A model generated the notes under the pieces. The model searched no databases and had not been told where the DNA came from. It saw only the letters and a program-made list of their open reading frames with translations. The position numbers were made by a program, and so were the translations under genes. This document shows positions 37,401-52,400 of a stretch of DNA of 64,000 nucleotides, piece after piece. This DNA is from Gavia stellata. Lineage: Eukaryota > Chordata > Aves > Gaviiformes > Gaviidae. The stretch is from assembly GCF_030936135.1 (NCBI RefSeq), contig NC_082598.1, positions 29,196,687-29,260,686 of the forward strand, given 5' to 3'. The stretch's first letter is position 1; every line of letters begins with the position of its first letter.

Positions 37401-40400
37401 GTACTAATAATTCAGAAATTGAACAAAAGATTAAAAAGAGAACTCAGAAGCATTTGGATGACTATGCCAGAAGAGGACTGCGCACTCTGTGTATTGCTAA
37501 GAAGGTATTCCTTTTAATACATATTTTTAAGAACGTTTACAGTCTGTGACCAACCTGAGTGGTATCACCAATGGAGCAGACATCACCGCTTCTAAACAGA
37601 TGCTTCTGTTGCCACATTTTGTTTAACCTTATGTTCTTTCAGGAGGAGTTTGTAAGTTGATCCACATCAGTTCCTGACTTCTTTAGATTGCCATAGTTTT
37701 TGTTAGTTTAGGAAGTCAAGCGGCTTAATAGCCTAATTCTAGAACAAGGGTTTTCAGATAGTCTGATTTTTCTTCAAGAGTCCTGAGCAGGTCTCCTTGT
37801 GTGAAACTTATGCTGGTTGGAATTCCAGACACAGAAAACAAATGAAGTCAGACCTGTTTTATATGGTTTCACAAACAGTTTGCAGTGTTACAAGCTCTGG
37901 GTGCAAAACTTAAGTGATGTTTTGAGATTCCATTTTAAATTCAAAGCTGCTCACAAGTAAGATTCCGTAAGGACTGAAACAGGCAAGAAACCTCTTTACA
38001 AAGCCTTATGCGAAGTGAAAGTACAGGCTGTGTAGCTGTACAGTCATCAAGCTGTACACAGCTGTGCAGTGATTCTGTGGCTGTGTCAATGCTGCAATTA
38101 CAGAGCAGTAGGGAGAGTATACCATTCTCATTGGCCTGCCTACCTTCCGTCTAAATGGAAATCTGTCAGGCAGCTCCAGGAACCTGCAGGGTGCCGGTGA
38201 GTAACCTGGCTGTATGTTTTCTCTCCCTATGTAGGTGATGAGTGATGCAGAATATGCAGAGTGGTTAAATCATCATTTTTTAGCAGAAACCAGTATTGAC
38301 AATAGGGAGGAGCTGCTGCTTGAATCTGCCATCAGGCTTGAGAGCGAACTAACTTTGCTCGGTAGGTAGAAAATGCTGTAACTCACAGGAAACTGCTTAT
38401 GATGTTCATAATAGGAATTTACCTGCAGAGAGCTATGCTAACCTCAGTTTGTGTAACTCATAGCTTTCTACAGACCTAGAATTTATTGTCACTCCTGAAT
38501 TTTCATAAATCTTGCCGGTAAGTTTGTACTAGTTGTAAAACACGCTGAAGACAGCTAGTGCTCTTCTGTTGTTTGTAAAGGGTAAGGTTTTACTGATTTT
38601 TTTTTTTAATTTATTTTTTTAATTGGGTTTCTTTTTTGTGCTCACTATAGTTTTTAAGTGTCATCATAATAAGTATGTGAAATGATAATAACAAATCAGA
38701 GGCCTGCCTGGGCAAACATTCACAGGGATCCCACTTCTGGGCATGTTTTCCATCACTGTTGCATTTGTGGCACAGCAGGTATGCTTGTGCTGTGTCCTCC
38801 TGTAATAACATGGAGATAGGAAGTCAGGCATGCTTCTGCAGGAACCATTCCTCTGATGGTCATTCAGCTGTGCAGAAATGGGGAGGCCAAAACAAAATGA
38901 AAAATGTTTGGTGTAGGTGTGTAAAAGGTAAACTGCAGGCAGTCTGGGATAATAGCTCTAGAGGACTGCCCAGCAAATAACATTTGGAAAACAAAGTGAC
39001 TGTGGTGGTAAAGGCAGCTCATGCTAGAAGCTGAAGAGAAACAGGTCCTATTGTGTGGAAAGGTGTTAGTTCCCTCATTTTGTGCCACATCTGCTCAGGG
39101 CAAATGCCATAAACAGTGATACTAAAAGGGATTCTGGGATTACTGGCTTCAGTTTCTGGAGAGAAGCCAGAGCGTTGCTGCTAGCTGCTGTAGTTTTAAG
39201 GGATGATGTGCTATACAGGTTCTCTTTTGCACTAGAGATAGCAGAAGGAAGTCTAGTTGCTGTGGAGACCTGCTGTCCTGCAGGTCAAGGCATTTTTTTG
39301 TCTCGTGTTGCTGGTGGGACAGTAAGCAATATGGGTTGGCCCTAACGTTAAATGGGAGTGAGAATAAGAAGGGTAAATGGCTTCATACTGCCAAGGTGCT
39401 TGCTTTCAGTACCTCTGCTAGCTTAGTTACCCCTGCCTGGGGCATATGTACATTGTGATCTGCAGAACAGAACTACTTACAGCATTTCTCATTCTGCTTC
39501 TTTGAGCCTTCCTTTGCTTTCTTAATATTACCTGGTATAGCTGCAGCTGTAACTCTGACTGTCCTCTTAGGACTGAGAAATGAAGACTTTGTCCTCTAAG
39601 AACAGCAAGCAAATATTCAAATCATCTCAGTATTGCCAGGATCATGGAGGACAGCAGTGGTTTGTAGTCCACTGCATAGGCAGGTATGAAATCCATGTGG
39701 CTATATATAAAGCCTCAGGCCTTTATTTGAATGAAAATCTATTTCTGGAAAGAATAGTCCTCATGTGCATTGCATCAAAGCACAGATCTGGATTTCAGCA
39801 GTATACATATTGCAACTGGCTTCTGTTGGATTATGAAGTGATCAGGTACCTCAGAAGGGGAGTGTTAAGTATCTGGAGTGCCCAAGCTGAAACAACATTT
39901 TTCTCTCTTCCCTTGATGCCTGGCAGTGTCTCTCAAAGAAGCTTGCATCAAGTAAGTCCCAGCATCTTCCTTCCTACCTCTTCTGTTGACTTGCATCAAA
40001 ACGCAGAGTGCAGAGCAAGGTCCTGGAGGTTTTCATCTTCCCGGTGACCAGGGGCCATGAGCTCTGTGCCCTGTTGGCAGCTACTTACTGAAGGAATTGC
40101 TATAGCATCAGAAATTTGCCTGACCTTCTGGCTCTTATCCCTCCCCATATGACAGTTAGTGCTTTATATACAAATTGCTGGCTAGAGTCCTGCACTAGAA
40201 ACATGCTAGGAGGGAAAACTTTGCTTTGAATTTTTTTATTGTGTGTCTTTCAGAATGAACCTAGCTGCAACTGGCTGAAGATTCTTTCTGAGAAACTCTC
40301 TTGACCTGAGCATACTACAAGCCAAACCATGTCTCCTGGTTATGATTTAGTACCATTCATATTGTGAAAAAGCCATGAAAATTCCCTGTATTGTAGTAAA

Positions 40401-43400
40401 TCACTGGCACTGCAGCTTTTCAGAGATGGTTCTGCTTTATGCTGATGTTGTATTACCTCATTGTTACCAAAACAGAAGATTTTGTAAGCTGGTTTTAGGG
40501 ACAGAGGTCTGCCTGCTGTGCACACCAGAAAAGAGGATATGTCTGTTAAAGACTGTATTTTTTAGTTAAAAGTCTTCCTATAATCACTAAGGGGTGTGTG
40601 TTAGAGCAGGTGTTTCCTCCCTGTGGGAGAATTTGTCAACATTGGCAGTGCAGGCAGAAGGAAGGACAAAACACAGAGTTTAGTGCTGTGAATTGAAAGG
40701 ACCTGGGACAGGAGGTACTGCAGCAGTGAGTGGTGAGAAACCTGATGATGAATGGCAGGTCTTTGCAGCAGTGTGCAAAAGTATGATATAAGAAGAGGGG
40801 ATTTTGGTGTGGAAAAGGTGAGGGCTTGCAACAAGACATACAGAGTATTCAGCCTGGAGCAGAGTTGAGAATAAGGAAGAGAAGTGGGCCTTGAGATAGG
40901 AAGGATCAAGGTGATACAGGAAAGAAGGTTTGGGGTAGTCTGAGGTAGGAGGGAGTGGGAGTAATGGAGTATATTTGTCATGAGAAGCCTGGGAGTCTGT
41001 GTCCCACAGCCACTATGGGATGAAACAACTGTGAGAACGAGAAAAGTTTGCTTAAAAGGATCTTGTGAAGAGTTGGAGGCCCCTGAGGCTGTAACAAGGG
41101 TATGTGTCAACAATCTTGCATGTGATGGGTTCTGGGACAAGAAGATGTGGAGAGGAGGAATTGCCAAGCATGTCCCAGTAGAGTGTCTGTTTTGGGATGT
41201 GGATGCACACAGAGTACCATCTTGTCCTGTCACTCCTGCAGCATTTTGGTTCTGGAAATACAGCAGCACTAATCCTTCTGCTTGTCTAAACTAAGGTGCC
41301 ACTGGCATTGAAGATCGCCTGCAGGAGGGTGTTTCAGACACAATACAGGCATTACGGAAAGCGGGAATAAAAATCTGGATGCTGACAGGTGACAAGAGAG
41401 AGACAGCTGTCAACATTGCCTATGCTTGTAAACTGCTGGAACCAGATGACAGAATCTTCACTCTGAGTGAAGATTCCTACTCACAGAGTAGGGTGAGTGG
41501 AAAATTACACTTTTCTTCAATATTTTTTTTTTCTCTGCTGAAAAATTCAGTCGGGCTATATCACAGGGCAATACAGAAAAATAAAGTGTTCTCTGCTTTC
41601 CCAACTGGCCAAAGACAGCATGATTTCTTGGAAGATTAAAATACTGGAAAACTGATGGTTGCTTCCTTGCGAGTAATATATTAAATCCTTTATATGTATG
41701 TAACATCTGTTTCTTTATATACAGTCCCTAAATTATGATTAATTATTTCAATTGAATAGACTGCTTAATTTCTCTTTGTGGTAGGTTAGAGAGTTGACAG
41801 GCTTCACATGTTAGTAGAGATTTCAAACGGCTGAGTTACAGCATATTAGCAATGTAAGGATTATTGTAATGCAAATTCTATTGAATTAAGTTTTGTGCTG
41901 CTTTGTGTAATATATTCCCTCAGCCCTGCTTGTCTTGCATAAACGTACAAAGGATTGTCTCATTAAAGTACATTGCACGCTATTCAAAAAAACCAATCTG
42001 CCAACAATTTCGTCAGAGAAAAAGTCACCTTCTCCCCACTACCCAGTAGTTGAATCATGTGATAGAGTGGTTAAAAATGCTGCTGGTTTGGGTGGCAAGT
42101 TTAATCCTACTTGATCATTGTGTCCTCTTGAAAAACAGCTGGTTATAAGCATTCACAAATCTTGATTTTAGGTTTCTTAAGAGAGAAAATACTAACTGTA
42201 ACTGTTAAGCCTATGTGTGAAATGTCTCTTCTCAGAGCAGAGACATGAAATCTGAGACTTCTCTAAAGGACTGGAGGATTTTTCTAAGACCTTTCATTTT
42301 TCTTTTTCTCTCTGCTTATGTGTTATTTTAGAAATTCAATTTGTATCTGCCATAAAAGATGGCAAGTATGGCAAGTGGTAACTGTGGGGAAAATAAAGTG
42401 AAAAAGAAAGAATTTTTAGTCCAGTTGTGTTTGAGGAAATCTTGGGGTTTGATTTTTGCTAACACTTTTTTCTTCCTTTTTTCCTACTGTGAAACGAGTG
42501 TCTTACTTAACAGTGAGAACTGAGCCCCTTTTTTTTAGAAGTGCTCATCTTCCCACTAACTGGGCTTTGGAATAAAAAATAGACAGGATTTGATACTGTT
42601 GCATTTCAAAGTAAAATAATGAGAAGATTTAAGAATATGTATTTTATTCTATATAGCACGCGCATTACATATATTAATATCAAGAATCTTTTGGGCATCT
42701 TATTCTGACAAGGTAAAAAATTCCATGGGGCCAGCTCTTCAGTAATTCATTGCAGCTCACCTATAATCTGGTTTGAAATGCACTTTTGACTTTGCATGCT
42801 AGACAAAAGAAATGTAGAGCGCAAAAGTCTTCTATCAAAGCTGTATTTATATTATAGAATCCTTAATGGTTGTTTTTTCTGCTAGTCTATGAACATTTTC
42901 TGATTTGCTTCAGTTTTTTCCCGTCTCCTAGTACAATACCCAATCTACTTAAGCAAAGTTAAATCACAGGCCCTTTTATTAACAACAGACTGCATGCTTT
43001 GTGATTTTAAAGGGTTATTCAGACTCATGTCTCAGCCTTTCTGGATTGTGAAATGCTACACAAGGGCAGCATTTGACCTTTTCCCCATATGTATTTTATA
43101 AATTGAAAAGGGAGTCAGAACACAAACAAACAGTATTTAATAAGTTGCCTTTCTCTTGTCTTTAATTAGGATGCCAGTGCCTTGATGATGAGCAAAATTT
43201 TAGAAGGCATCCAGAAGAATTCTTCTGCCAAAAAAAAACCTTGTCAGAAACTTGGGAATGTCTCTGCAAGTCCCTCCAGTCAAGCTCCAGAGTTCAGTGC
43301 AGGCCTGGTTATTGATGGAAGGACTTTAGAGCATGTCCTTCATGACAGCCTACAGAATATTTTCTTGGAACTCACAGAAAAATGTCGGGCTGTAGTCTGC

Positions 43401-46400
43401 TGCCGAGCCACACCACTGCAGAAGAGTGTCCTGGTCAGACTGGTACGAAATAAGCTAAAGGCAATGACATTAGCTGTAGGTGAGTCCTGTGGTTATCTTC
43501 TTTTCTCTGAAAAGAAGTAGAAGCCAGTTTCTTCTCTCCTATATTTTTGTTAATGTCTGTCACAAAATCTACCTTACAAGGAAGATAATCCTTTGAATCA
43601 CAGTTGTCTCTGGCATAAGTTGATGTTAGTCTTCTGAATTAGCAAATTTAGTCCATAAATTTACTCATGGTAATCTAAAACAACAAGAACAGCAGCAGTC
43701 GTGCATGGTGTTACGTAACATGTCCAAAGGAGCAAGTAAGGGGGTTTTCCTTGTCATTCTCTGTCACAACCTCCCAAAATAGGGAGGGAGAGGGGAGATG
43801 ACTGGCTGTGATTTAAAACACCCATATTTTCTGTTCCAGCATACCAACTAAATTCTGGCAAAAGGAACAGCTAATAGCCATTTGGTGAATATAGCTCAGT
43901 TCATTCAGGCCTTCCGCTTACTAATGCTGCTTTCTGTAGGGTTTTCCATAGGCTGCACTTTTGACCATAAAAATGTTTTTCTCTGAACTCTCTGGTGTTC
44001 TTGTATATTTGTCTTTTCCTGCCACTTCCATGGCAATGTGATAGCCAGCAAAGCTGCTTCCAGGTTGCATTCCAAATAGGAGAGGTTAGTTTTGATTTTT
44101 TTCTCTTTTCTTTTCTCTGTAGGTGATGGCGCTAATGATGTCAGTATGATCCAGGTGGCTGACACCGGTGTGGGAATATCGGGCCAAGAAGGCATGCAGG
44201 TAGTGTATACAAAGACAGCTGCAAATGACATCAGATTCCATTTTAAATCGGTTCAGAATTTACCCTGGAGGCCCAGTGGCTCCACAGTCCATTACCGTAC
44301 ACGGGCAAGTTTGCAGCCTGAGCTCACACCCAGGCCTCAGCACTTTTCCAGGAGCACCCAGCAGCTGAATGCTGCAGGGGTTCAAACTCCAAACAACAGA
44401 TCTTGCTGCCTGTCACCAAACTCCATATTACTCCTGTGCTGCCAGGAAACAAACGGCCCAGGAAACAAACAGCCTAAGTATCAGTGATTTCTGTGCAGTT
44501 GTGTGGTAATAACAGACAGCGATGTTCCGGCCTATGTTGTGTTGGGCTGAGTTGTGTGTGTTAGTGTAAAATGTTGTATGGAGGGGCTCAGATCTGAGTG
44601 AGAGTAAAACTGTAAGCACTATGTATAAAAAAATCATAAAATAAGAATTTCCAACAGTAGGTCTAAGTTGCTCACTTGGCAGTATCTGAAACTTATCTTT
44701 AACAGTTTGGATATAACATATCCTTTTCTTCATGTGCTTTGCAGGCTGTGATGGCAAGTGACTTTGCAATCTCCCAGTTTAGACACCTCAGGAAGCTGCT
44801 GCTTGTCCATGGTCACTGGTGTTATACCAGACTTACCAACATGGTGCTTTACTTCTTTTACAAGAATGTGGTATGTAACTGTCCCATCCCAAGGAAATCA
44901 GAGTTTGCATATTTGAGAGTGCTGAAGGGTTTAGTGGGGCTTTACGTTCTTTTTTTAGTTTCTATTGTGAGTGGGTTCAAAAAGACACAAAAAGCATATG
45001 TCAAACAATTCAGTTTCCCATTTATGTCTGCAGAGAACAGTGACTTTTATTTGTTGGACTGAATATCCCACTCAAAGCCATTGTCTGATTTGATTAAACA
45101 GTGGGTAACGGGCATTACTAATGTGGTGGCAGCATGACTGTTTAAACAAGTTGTGTCCAATTTTGGAAAGTAAAGCTGTGTGTTAGTCAAATATAATTTC
45201 AAAGTGTGGGATCGGCATGAACTCCACAGCATTTATACTTAATTTTCCACAGATTACTGTAATCAGACCTAAGATCTGCCTGTTTTCCTCCTGTCTTTTA
45301 AAATACTTGTCTATGGGTAACATTTTATCATGTCATCTTTGACTTTTCAGGCCTATGTGAACCTCCTGTTCTGGTACCAGTTCTTCTGTGGGTTTTCAGG
45401 CACATCAATGACTGACTACTGGATCTTGATTCTTTTCAATCTCCTTTTTACATCGGTGCCACCCATTATTTATGGTGTCTTGGACAAAGATGTGTCTGCG
45501 GAGATACTCATGCAGCTCCCACAGCTGTACATGATGAGCCAGAAATCTGTGGTAGGTTAAAGAATGCTTGGCCTGAAGCAAATTGAAATGGTCAGAATTT
45601 GAGCCATTTCCGTATTCCTTTCCTTCATGGTTCACGTCAGGCAAATGTGAAGTTTAAAACCATTTTCTGTGTTAGAAAAACATCTAGGCCTGTGCAATAT
45701 GTGCACACATAAAAGCTGTTTTTTCAAAAGTTTTTTGTAGGCTCTTTTCAGCCATACACCCAATGTTATCAAACATTTAGGTGGTAAGAGTCATTAAGGA
45801 CTTCAGGTGAAGCAGTGTACTAGATAAACATTGTTACCAGCATGTTTACTTCATTCACTGCCTCACCTATCAACATGCTTCCTCAAAATGGGTTTCTTCT
45901 GAGCATCTGGGCTTACTTTTAAAGGTAAGGGCACTAGATACTGGTTTTTTACTGTCATATAAAGGTCTCAACTGCCAAGGTAATGAGGAATGGTTAAGAA
46001 TCAGAGCACAGTCTTTTCAAATAATCCTCAAGAAAGTTCTGTCATTCAGGGCTCTTTTTCACTTATGGGTATGTTGTGGAATTTGCTGGTGGCACTTTTC
46101 TCCCGTCTGAAAACACTATGCATCATATCTGCTCTATAAGTAAGTTCTGTCCAAACATTTATCACAGAAAACTGCAGGGGGTAGTTTCTAAATCAAAATT
46201 ATATAAATCAGTAAGCTTTTTCCTGGTTTCTGCTTTGCTTAACATGAATTCTAGCATAATTTTAACTTTATCATTTTTTTTAATGTAACACTTAATTAAA
46301 ATAATATTTTTATTATAACAATTGAAGGAAGTGACACACTGAGCCTGAGACAGAACAGATACTAGTAGCCCAGAGAGAGGAAACATTGAGCATATGAGTC

Positions 46401-49400
46401 ACCTAAAACTCACCATTTTCCTTATGATCATAGCCTTTCAATAACAGACTTGACATTAGGAAGCATTTCTTTACAGAGAGGGTGGTCACACACTGGAATA
46501 GGCTTCCTAGAGAGGTGGTCGATGTCAGTGTGGGCATTTGGACAATGCCTTTAATAACAGGCTTTAACTTTTGGTCACCTTTGAAGTGGTCAGGCAGCTG
46601 GACTAGATGATCGTTGTAGGTCCCTTCCAACTGAAATACTCTATTCTGTTCAGTTCTATTCTATTCTGTTCTAACAAATGCTGTTAAAAAAATGAGCTGC
46701 AACATGTTGTGTACTTGTTGTGCAGTCTCATATGTATAACCTGGCAGAAGCCTAGGTCTAGTTTAGAAGGGAAAGAAGGATATACAGTGAGGGGACAATT
46801 TGTTTTGTTTGTTTGTGGACTTTTACATTTCTTTTTACATACCATTAAATAATTTATGTTGCTTGGTTTACAATATTTTTGTAAAACTAAGTACTCTTTT
46901 GGTACCAATCCAAGCCTCTGTAGACTGGCTGGAGCAGGTCTGTACTTTGTTGATCACAGAAAGTTTTGACTCAGTAAATGTTACAAGGCCTCAGGATTTG
47001 GCCCTTTGTTTTGACCTTCAGGATATGTACGGTGATCTGAGCTGAGATGAAGGTTTTGAGGCAACATAATCAGAATTACTGTATTATGCAATAGTTTTTC
47101 TCTTTCCCTTTTTTTTCCCCTTAACTTTTATCAGAGATTTTCTCTTTTGTCCAGCACAGCATTGCCTTGCTCTGTGGTTGGAGTTGTTAAGTAGTATGTA
47201 ATTTCCTTTCTTGCATGGAAGCACAGTGAAGTAATTGCTTTGAATTAAGTGCAGTAGAGAAGAAAGAGAAATGCTTTAAAAGATGTAGTATCACAATATT
47301 GCACCATGACATCACAAGTGCACAGCTCTGTAGAAGCTATGAAAATGGACAGGAACTTGGATTCATCTTCAGTTATTTAAAGCACTTTCCTGACAGGCAA
47401 ATAAGAAGGTAAGTTTCCCACACCACTTCCAGAGGCAGTTCAGTTCTTGAAAAAGCTGAATGTCTTTTTGGAGAAACCCATCTCTCTCCTCTAACTGTAG
47501 AGGAAGTCCTGGGTGGCTAGACTGCTCACCTATGCATCTCAATTTAGTGCTTGAAGGAATGGGATATATCTGAGCCAGGGCACATGCAGGTATGGTTTCA
47601 TAAGCGGTTGAGCTGTCATAGCCGTTTTCTGCCACTGAGTGGGGAAGGCTCGTTCCTTCTCCTTTTCTCCCTTCTTTTCTTCCCGTTCTCTGTTCTCACC
47701 CACATAGTTACTACCTTCCTTGTGCCAGCTCAGTTGTCCCATCAGATCCTTCCAGGAGCTGATTTAACTCATTAAAACAGCAACATGTTATTCCAGCAGA
47801 AAAGTGAATTGATTTCTCACATTCTAGTGAGTTAAGTTAGCTCACAAAGGAGTCAACCAGCAGAAATTAAGAGGCAGAAGCACATGTACCAAAAAGCAGG
47901 GGTGGAGACAGAAGAAAGTGGGACTTGGCATTCAGTGATGGTAAGCTGCTAGGATAATTCACTGTCCCCTAGCCCTTTCCCTTCCTTAGTACTCAGTTAG
48001 GTAAGGCTCTGGTAGGTCTGTTCTGGCAGAAACAGCTGTAAGATTAGAGTTCCCAGATCTGGCTGCTGATTTAAATACTAAGTTAGCTACATGTGTGGAG
48101 TGAGCTCTTTTTTCTTCTAACACAAAAGATGCCTCTTCATTGGGAAACTAACTGGAATTACTTCTGCAGATAATCTTTCCCCAAATCCAAATTAATGCTA
48201 ATTAAGGATGCAGCAATTTGTTCAATTTGTTTCAATGCCATTATCTTTTTTTCCTACAGGCTTACTTGCCTTCAACTTTCTGGATTACCTTGCTGGATGC
48301 TTTTTACCAAAGTCTCGTTTGCTTTTTTGTGCCTTACTTTGTAAGTGCTGGATATGAAATACATTTATACATTTTGACATAGTAAAAACCCAGGCAAATT
48401 AGAGAATAAAATTAAGTGTTTGACTTTACTTCCTCATATATAAATGTGCACTAACAGGATCATCGTTGGAACTGAGCTGAACTGTGTGCATGCAAATATG
48501 TGTGGTATTGAAACTTTTCATGCCATTTTGTGTATTAGGGCTATACATAAAGACCATATTACGCTGACCGCTGTCTTCCTTTACAGACTTACTATGGCTC
48601 AGACATAGACATTTTTTCTTTTGGAAACCCTATAAACACAGCAGCGCTCTTCATAATACTGTTTCACCTTCTCATTGAGTGCAAGTCTGTGGTGAGTACT
48701 TTGTTTCCAAAAGAGTATATTCCTGAAGGAGTATGTGCATACCGTTTTCATTAGAATTAAATGGAAGAAAGAGCTTCATATACAAAACAGAATAAGTATA
48801 AAAGGGCCAAAACCTAAGTATTTTGTTTATGTGACCATGTGAGCTCTCTTAATGCACCTGTCATTGGAGCCAATAGAATTATTCATATGACTAAAATTAA
48901 CAAAATTTGGCCTCAGAATTATTTGTAAATAGTGAAAGGATCCTGCCTCATTAGGGTACGATGATTTGGGGGATGTCAGTTTAGTTTTGCAAATGGTAAA
49001 ACTAACCAGTGATCTACTGAGCCTTCATTAGGTCCCAAAGCTTGCATCTCAAAGACAACAATGTGAACTGTTGATTTTGAATGTTTGGAACTGATGATGG
49101 GCTCTGTGGCCAGGATAAACAATTCAGAGGTATATTTTGGTGCCAGAACTAGAGAACCAATATGCTACAGAAATGCTATTATGGTTTTTAATTAAGTCTG
49201 CACAAGCTAAAGCATCTGCATTAGCTTGGATAAATTTACAGCCCTTAGAAGGGTAATACTGGGCTATTTTGCATAATTTTAAAGAAAATACAATAATATT
49301 TGCAGTAGAAGGACACAGATTAATGGTGTTTATTTTTTCTCTGTCATTTTTTTGAAAAATATTTTTTACGATTGTTTCATAATGGATGAAACTTCAAGTT

Positions 49401-52400
49401 GTGATTCAGTCTTTTCATTGTTCTTTTGGGAGCATGGCAGCAGTGATAAAAATGTCTTTATTGAGAATATATGGGTAGCATGAATGTATCTGTGCTCTGA
49501 ATAGGAAAACATTACTTAAATGGGTTTTATTTGGCATTTTTGAATGTCGGCAAGCTGTCAGACCGATGACAGTGTTGTTTCCACAGTAACTATTATAGCC
49601 ATTTAGGTATAAAATTACAGAAAACTCCAATGTAGAACAGTTAATCGGTGTCTCAAGCACAATATATAAGGGTGGTGTCATGTGAAGATCTCGCCTCCTT
49701 TTGCTTGAGAAGGCTTTCTCTGCTGCCAGTGGATGAGGTGGTCATCTAAGGCAAATGGCACAAAAAACATCTTTCACAAAGGAATCAAAAGCTATGTATT
49801 TAGTAGAATTAAAAAAATGAAATAGCTGGGTTACCTATGAACTGTAGGAAGAAGGCTCCGTTCTTCCTGGAATGTTTTGTATAAAACTAGGAATATTATC
49901 TGAACAGATCTATCCTCTGTTACATTAAGCAGCTGTCCTTGGAGGAAGTATGTGTGCAGGTTCATGCATGCATGTGTACACACATTCAGGTGTTACAGGT
50001 CTTTCTGTTTACAGCTTAAATCTGATTTCTTTCCTTTTCTGAATTGCAGACTTGGATACATACGGTAGTTATAGTTGGCAGCATCCTCTTTTACTTTGTC
50101 TTTGCGCTGGCTTTTGGGGCAACCCACAATCCACCATCAAACCCTTACTGGATCATGGAAAAGCACATGACAGACCCGGTATTTTACTTAGTTTGTCTTC
50201 TGACTACTTGCATTGCTCTGCTACCCAGGTGCGTTTCTGTTTTATAGTTGCAGATTGCTGCTGTTAACAAAATTAGTTTTCTTTGAGTCAGTGATGGTAT
50301 AAATCTCCCTGGCTAGAGGTTCCTCCCCACTCCCAATGTAAAGAAAAATTCGTAACTCTACCAGACCAAGCCGTGTGCGGACAGCTCTTCAGTGAAATGT
50401 TCTCAAAGAAAATTTCAGTAAATAAAAAATTTCTTTTGTGATTTGTATTATATTAAATTATTTATATTATATTAAATATTGTCTTTGGAGGGAAAAAAAC
50501 AGTAATCTCTTTAACCACAGAGTTTATAATTTATATACAAATCAGTTAAATTAGTGATCAAAGTTGAACATGCACCATACATAGAAGTACTGTGCTTAGT
50601 CTGTGTTTATTTGTGAAACCATTTTCTGTTTGAAATTTATGTCATGAATATATATAAGAATATTTAGAGTGAAGAATGCATGAACAGGTTTCTATGTGGG
50701 GTAGAAACACACGGACTAGATTGACAGGGGGTCCTGAGTTGTGTTTTTATTGAGCCTAATGTTTAAGTGTTTTGCCTCACTGAAGAAGTCGTAACTCCAA
50801 GTTCGATAGCTCATTCACCCTGGAAAGGCAGGAGTGTCGGGTGGCGGTCCCAGACACCAGCACGCTTAGCAGGGAGACACCTGAGCAAGCCAGCAGAGAA
50901 AAACTAAGTGTGTGGAAACCAGTGAAAGAGACTTCATCAACCTCTCGGTCTAGCTCTCTTTAGTAGCCACAGCCATCTTTCTTTCACTGGCTGAGTGTGA
51001 GCTCAAGTCTGCAGCCTATCAGTGAAGTGCCTCCAGTGCTAATTTATTCATTCTTCTGTGTTAGGTCTCTTTCTTTCCTTCTCATATCATTTCAGAAAGA
51101 GCGGGACTTGAAACTGAATTGCACAGACAGATACTGAGAGAAGTGCTGGGGAGAATAATTGCTGTTTCCTCCTCACCTGACATCATTTTATATCATTAGG
51201 CACAGTCTAAGCAGACTTTCTGGACCAAGTGCTGCAGTACAGGCTGCATGAATTGTCAACGCCGCCGGCAGGAAAGCTGTCAGAGCTGTGGCTGTAGGTG
51301 CCTGCAATAGCCACCAAATATTTGAGTGCCCTTTGAACATGTCCCAGTCTGTGTCAAGCATATCAGCCATGGTTTTGCCGCACTCACCGGAGATCATGAC
51401 TGGTGGCTTTGGTTCACACTTAATTCAGCAGGACAAACCGTGAGGTGCAAAAAACATGAATGCTGTTGCCTCCCCATCCCTGCTCTCACCTTGGCTTCAG
51501 GTGGTGACAGTAGAGCCTTTTCTTTCACACACAGTAAATCTCCCTTACATGACAAATAAATAGATAAATGCTGTTCCTGTTTTGGTAGGGCTGTAGAGAG
51601 CCTAGGTAAGAGAGAGCTTTTATCTTGGTGACTGCTTCCAATGTACAGGTGTTCAATTTTGAGGAAGACTGTTTTTCATGCTGAATTAAATGCAAAGTAT
51701 TTAGACTTACCAGTGAACTTTTTTGAGTAATTTGCACTCTCCCTATGCCAATACCTCAGAAGATTTATAGCTGTTGTGGCTAATTCAAGGTTTTCTACTT
51801 CAATGATTTGAAGTAGAAGTGCCTATTATGGAACTGCTGCTGTCACACATACGTTTTTTCCATGCTTATTTCTGATGTAGTCCTTTGTAAGGTACTGAAA
51901 AGCCACCCTGCAGCAGAGACTGTGAAGCTCAAGGGTGCTCTACACCTTCTAGCCTGAGGGAGTGAGATTGGGGCTTTCACTGGAGTGACAGGTGTTTGAT
52001 GCCCTGTTGACTGAAAATTCACTGCAAAAATCTGTGATTAAAACCTTTTCCCAACCTAAGTTGCCAGTTAAGTCAGTTCTAATATAATTATTCCTAGAGT
52101 TTAATTCTGGAACATCACCTGTACTCCATAGTCCTCTTACTGCATGTGATACTTTGTTTCTTTGGCCTTTGCTTTCATGTTTATTCTTGCTTGTGGTGAA
52201 TTCTCTGGCTCCTGCGAAGGTTAAGAACTTTAGAATGATGCTTTGCCTACTCTTCCCAGTGCAAAACAGCAGTGATAAACAGCTGCTCAGTTGGAAGCAT
52301 AAATTTTTCTAGGCCTGATTTTTTCCACAGTAGCTCTTAACTCCTTATATCTGCACTGAATTGCCAGGGAAACTCTAAACTGCATGCTGATGCTGATACC

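Noticed and set aside
44092..44487. Extension of exon 17 reading frame into intron 17
   Set aside because: The open frame continues past the donor at 44200 only by chance. Continuing into exon 18 (AVMASDFA) restores the conserved protein.
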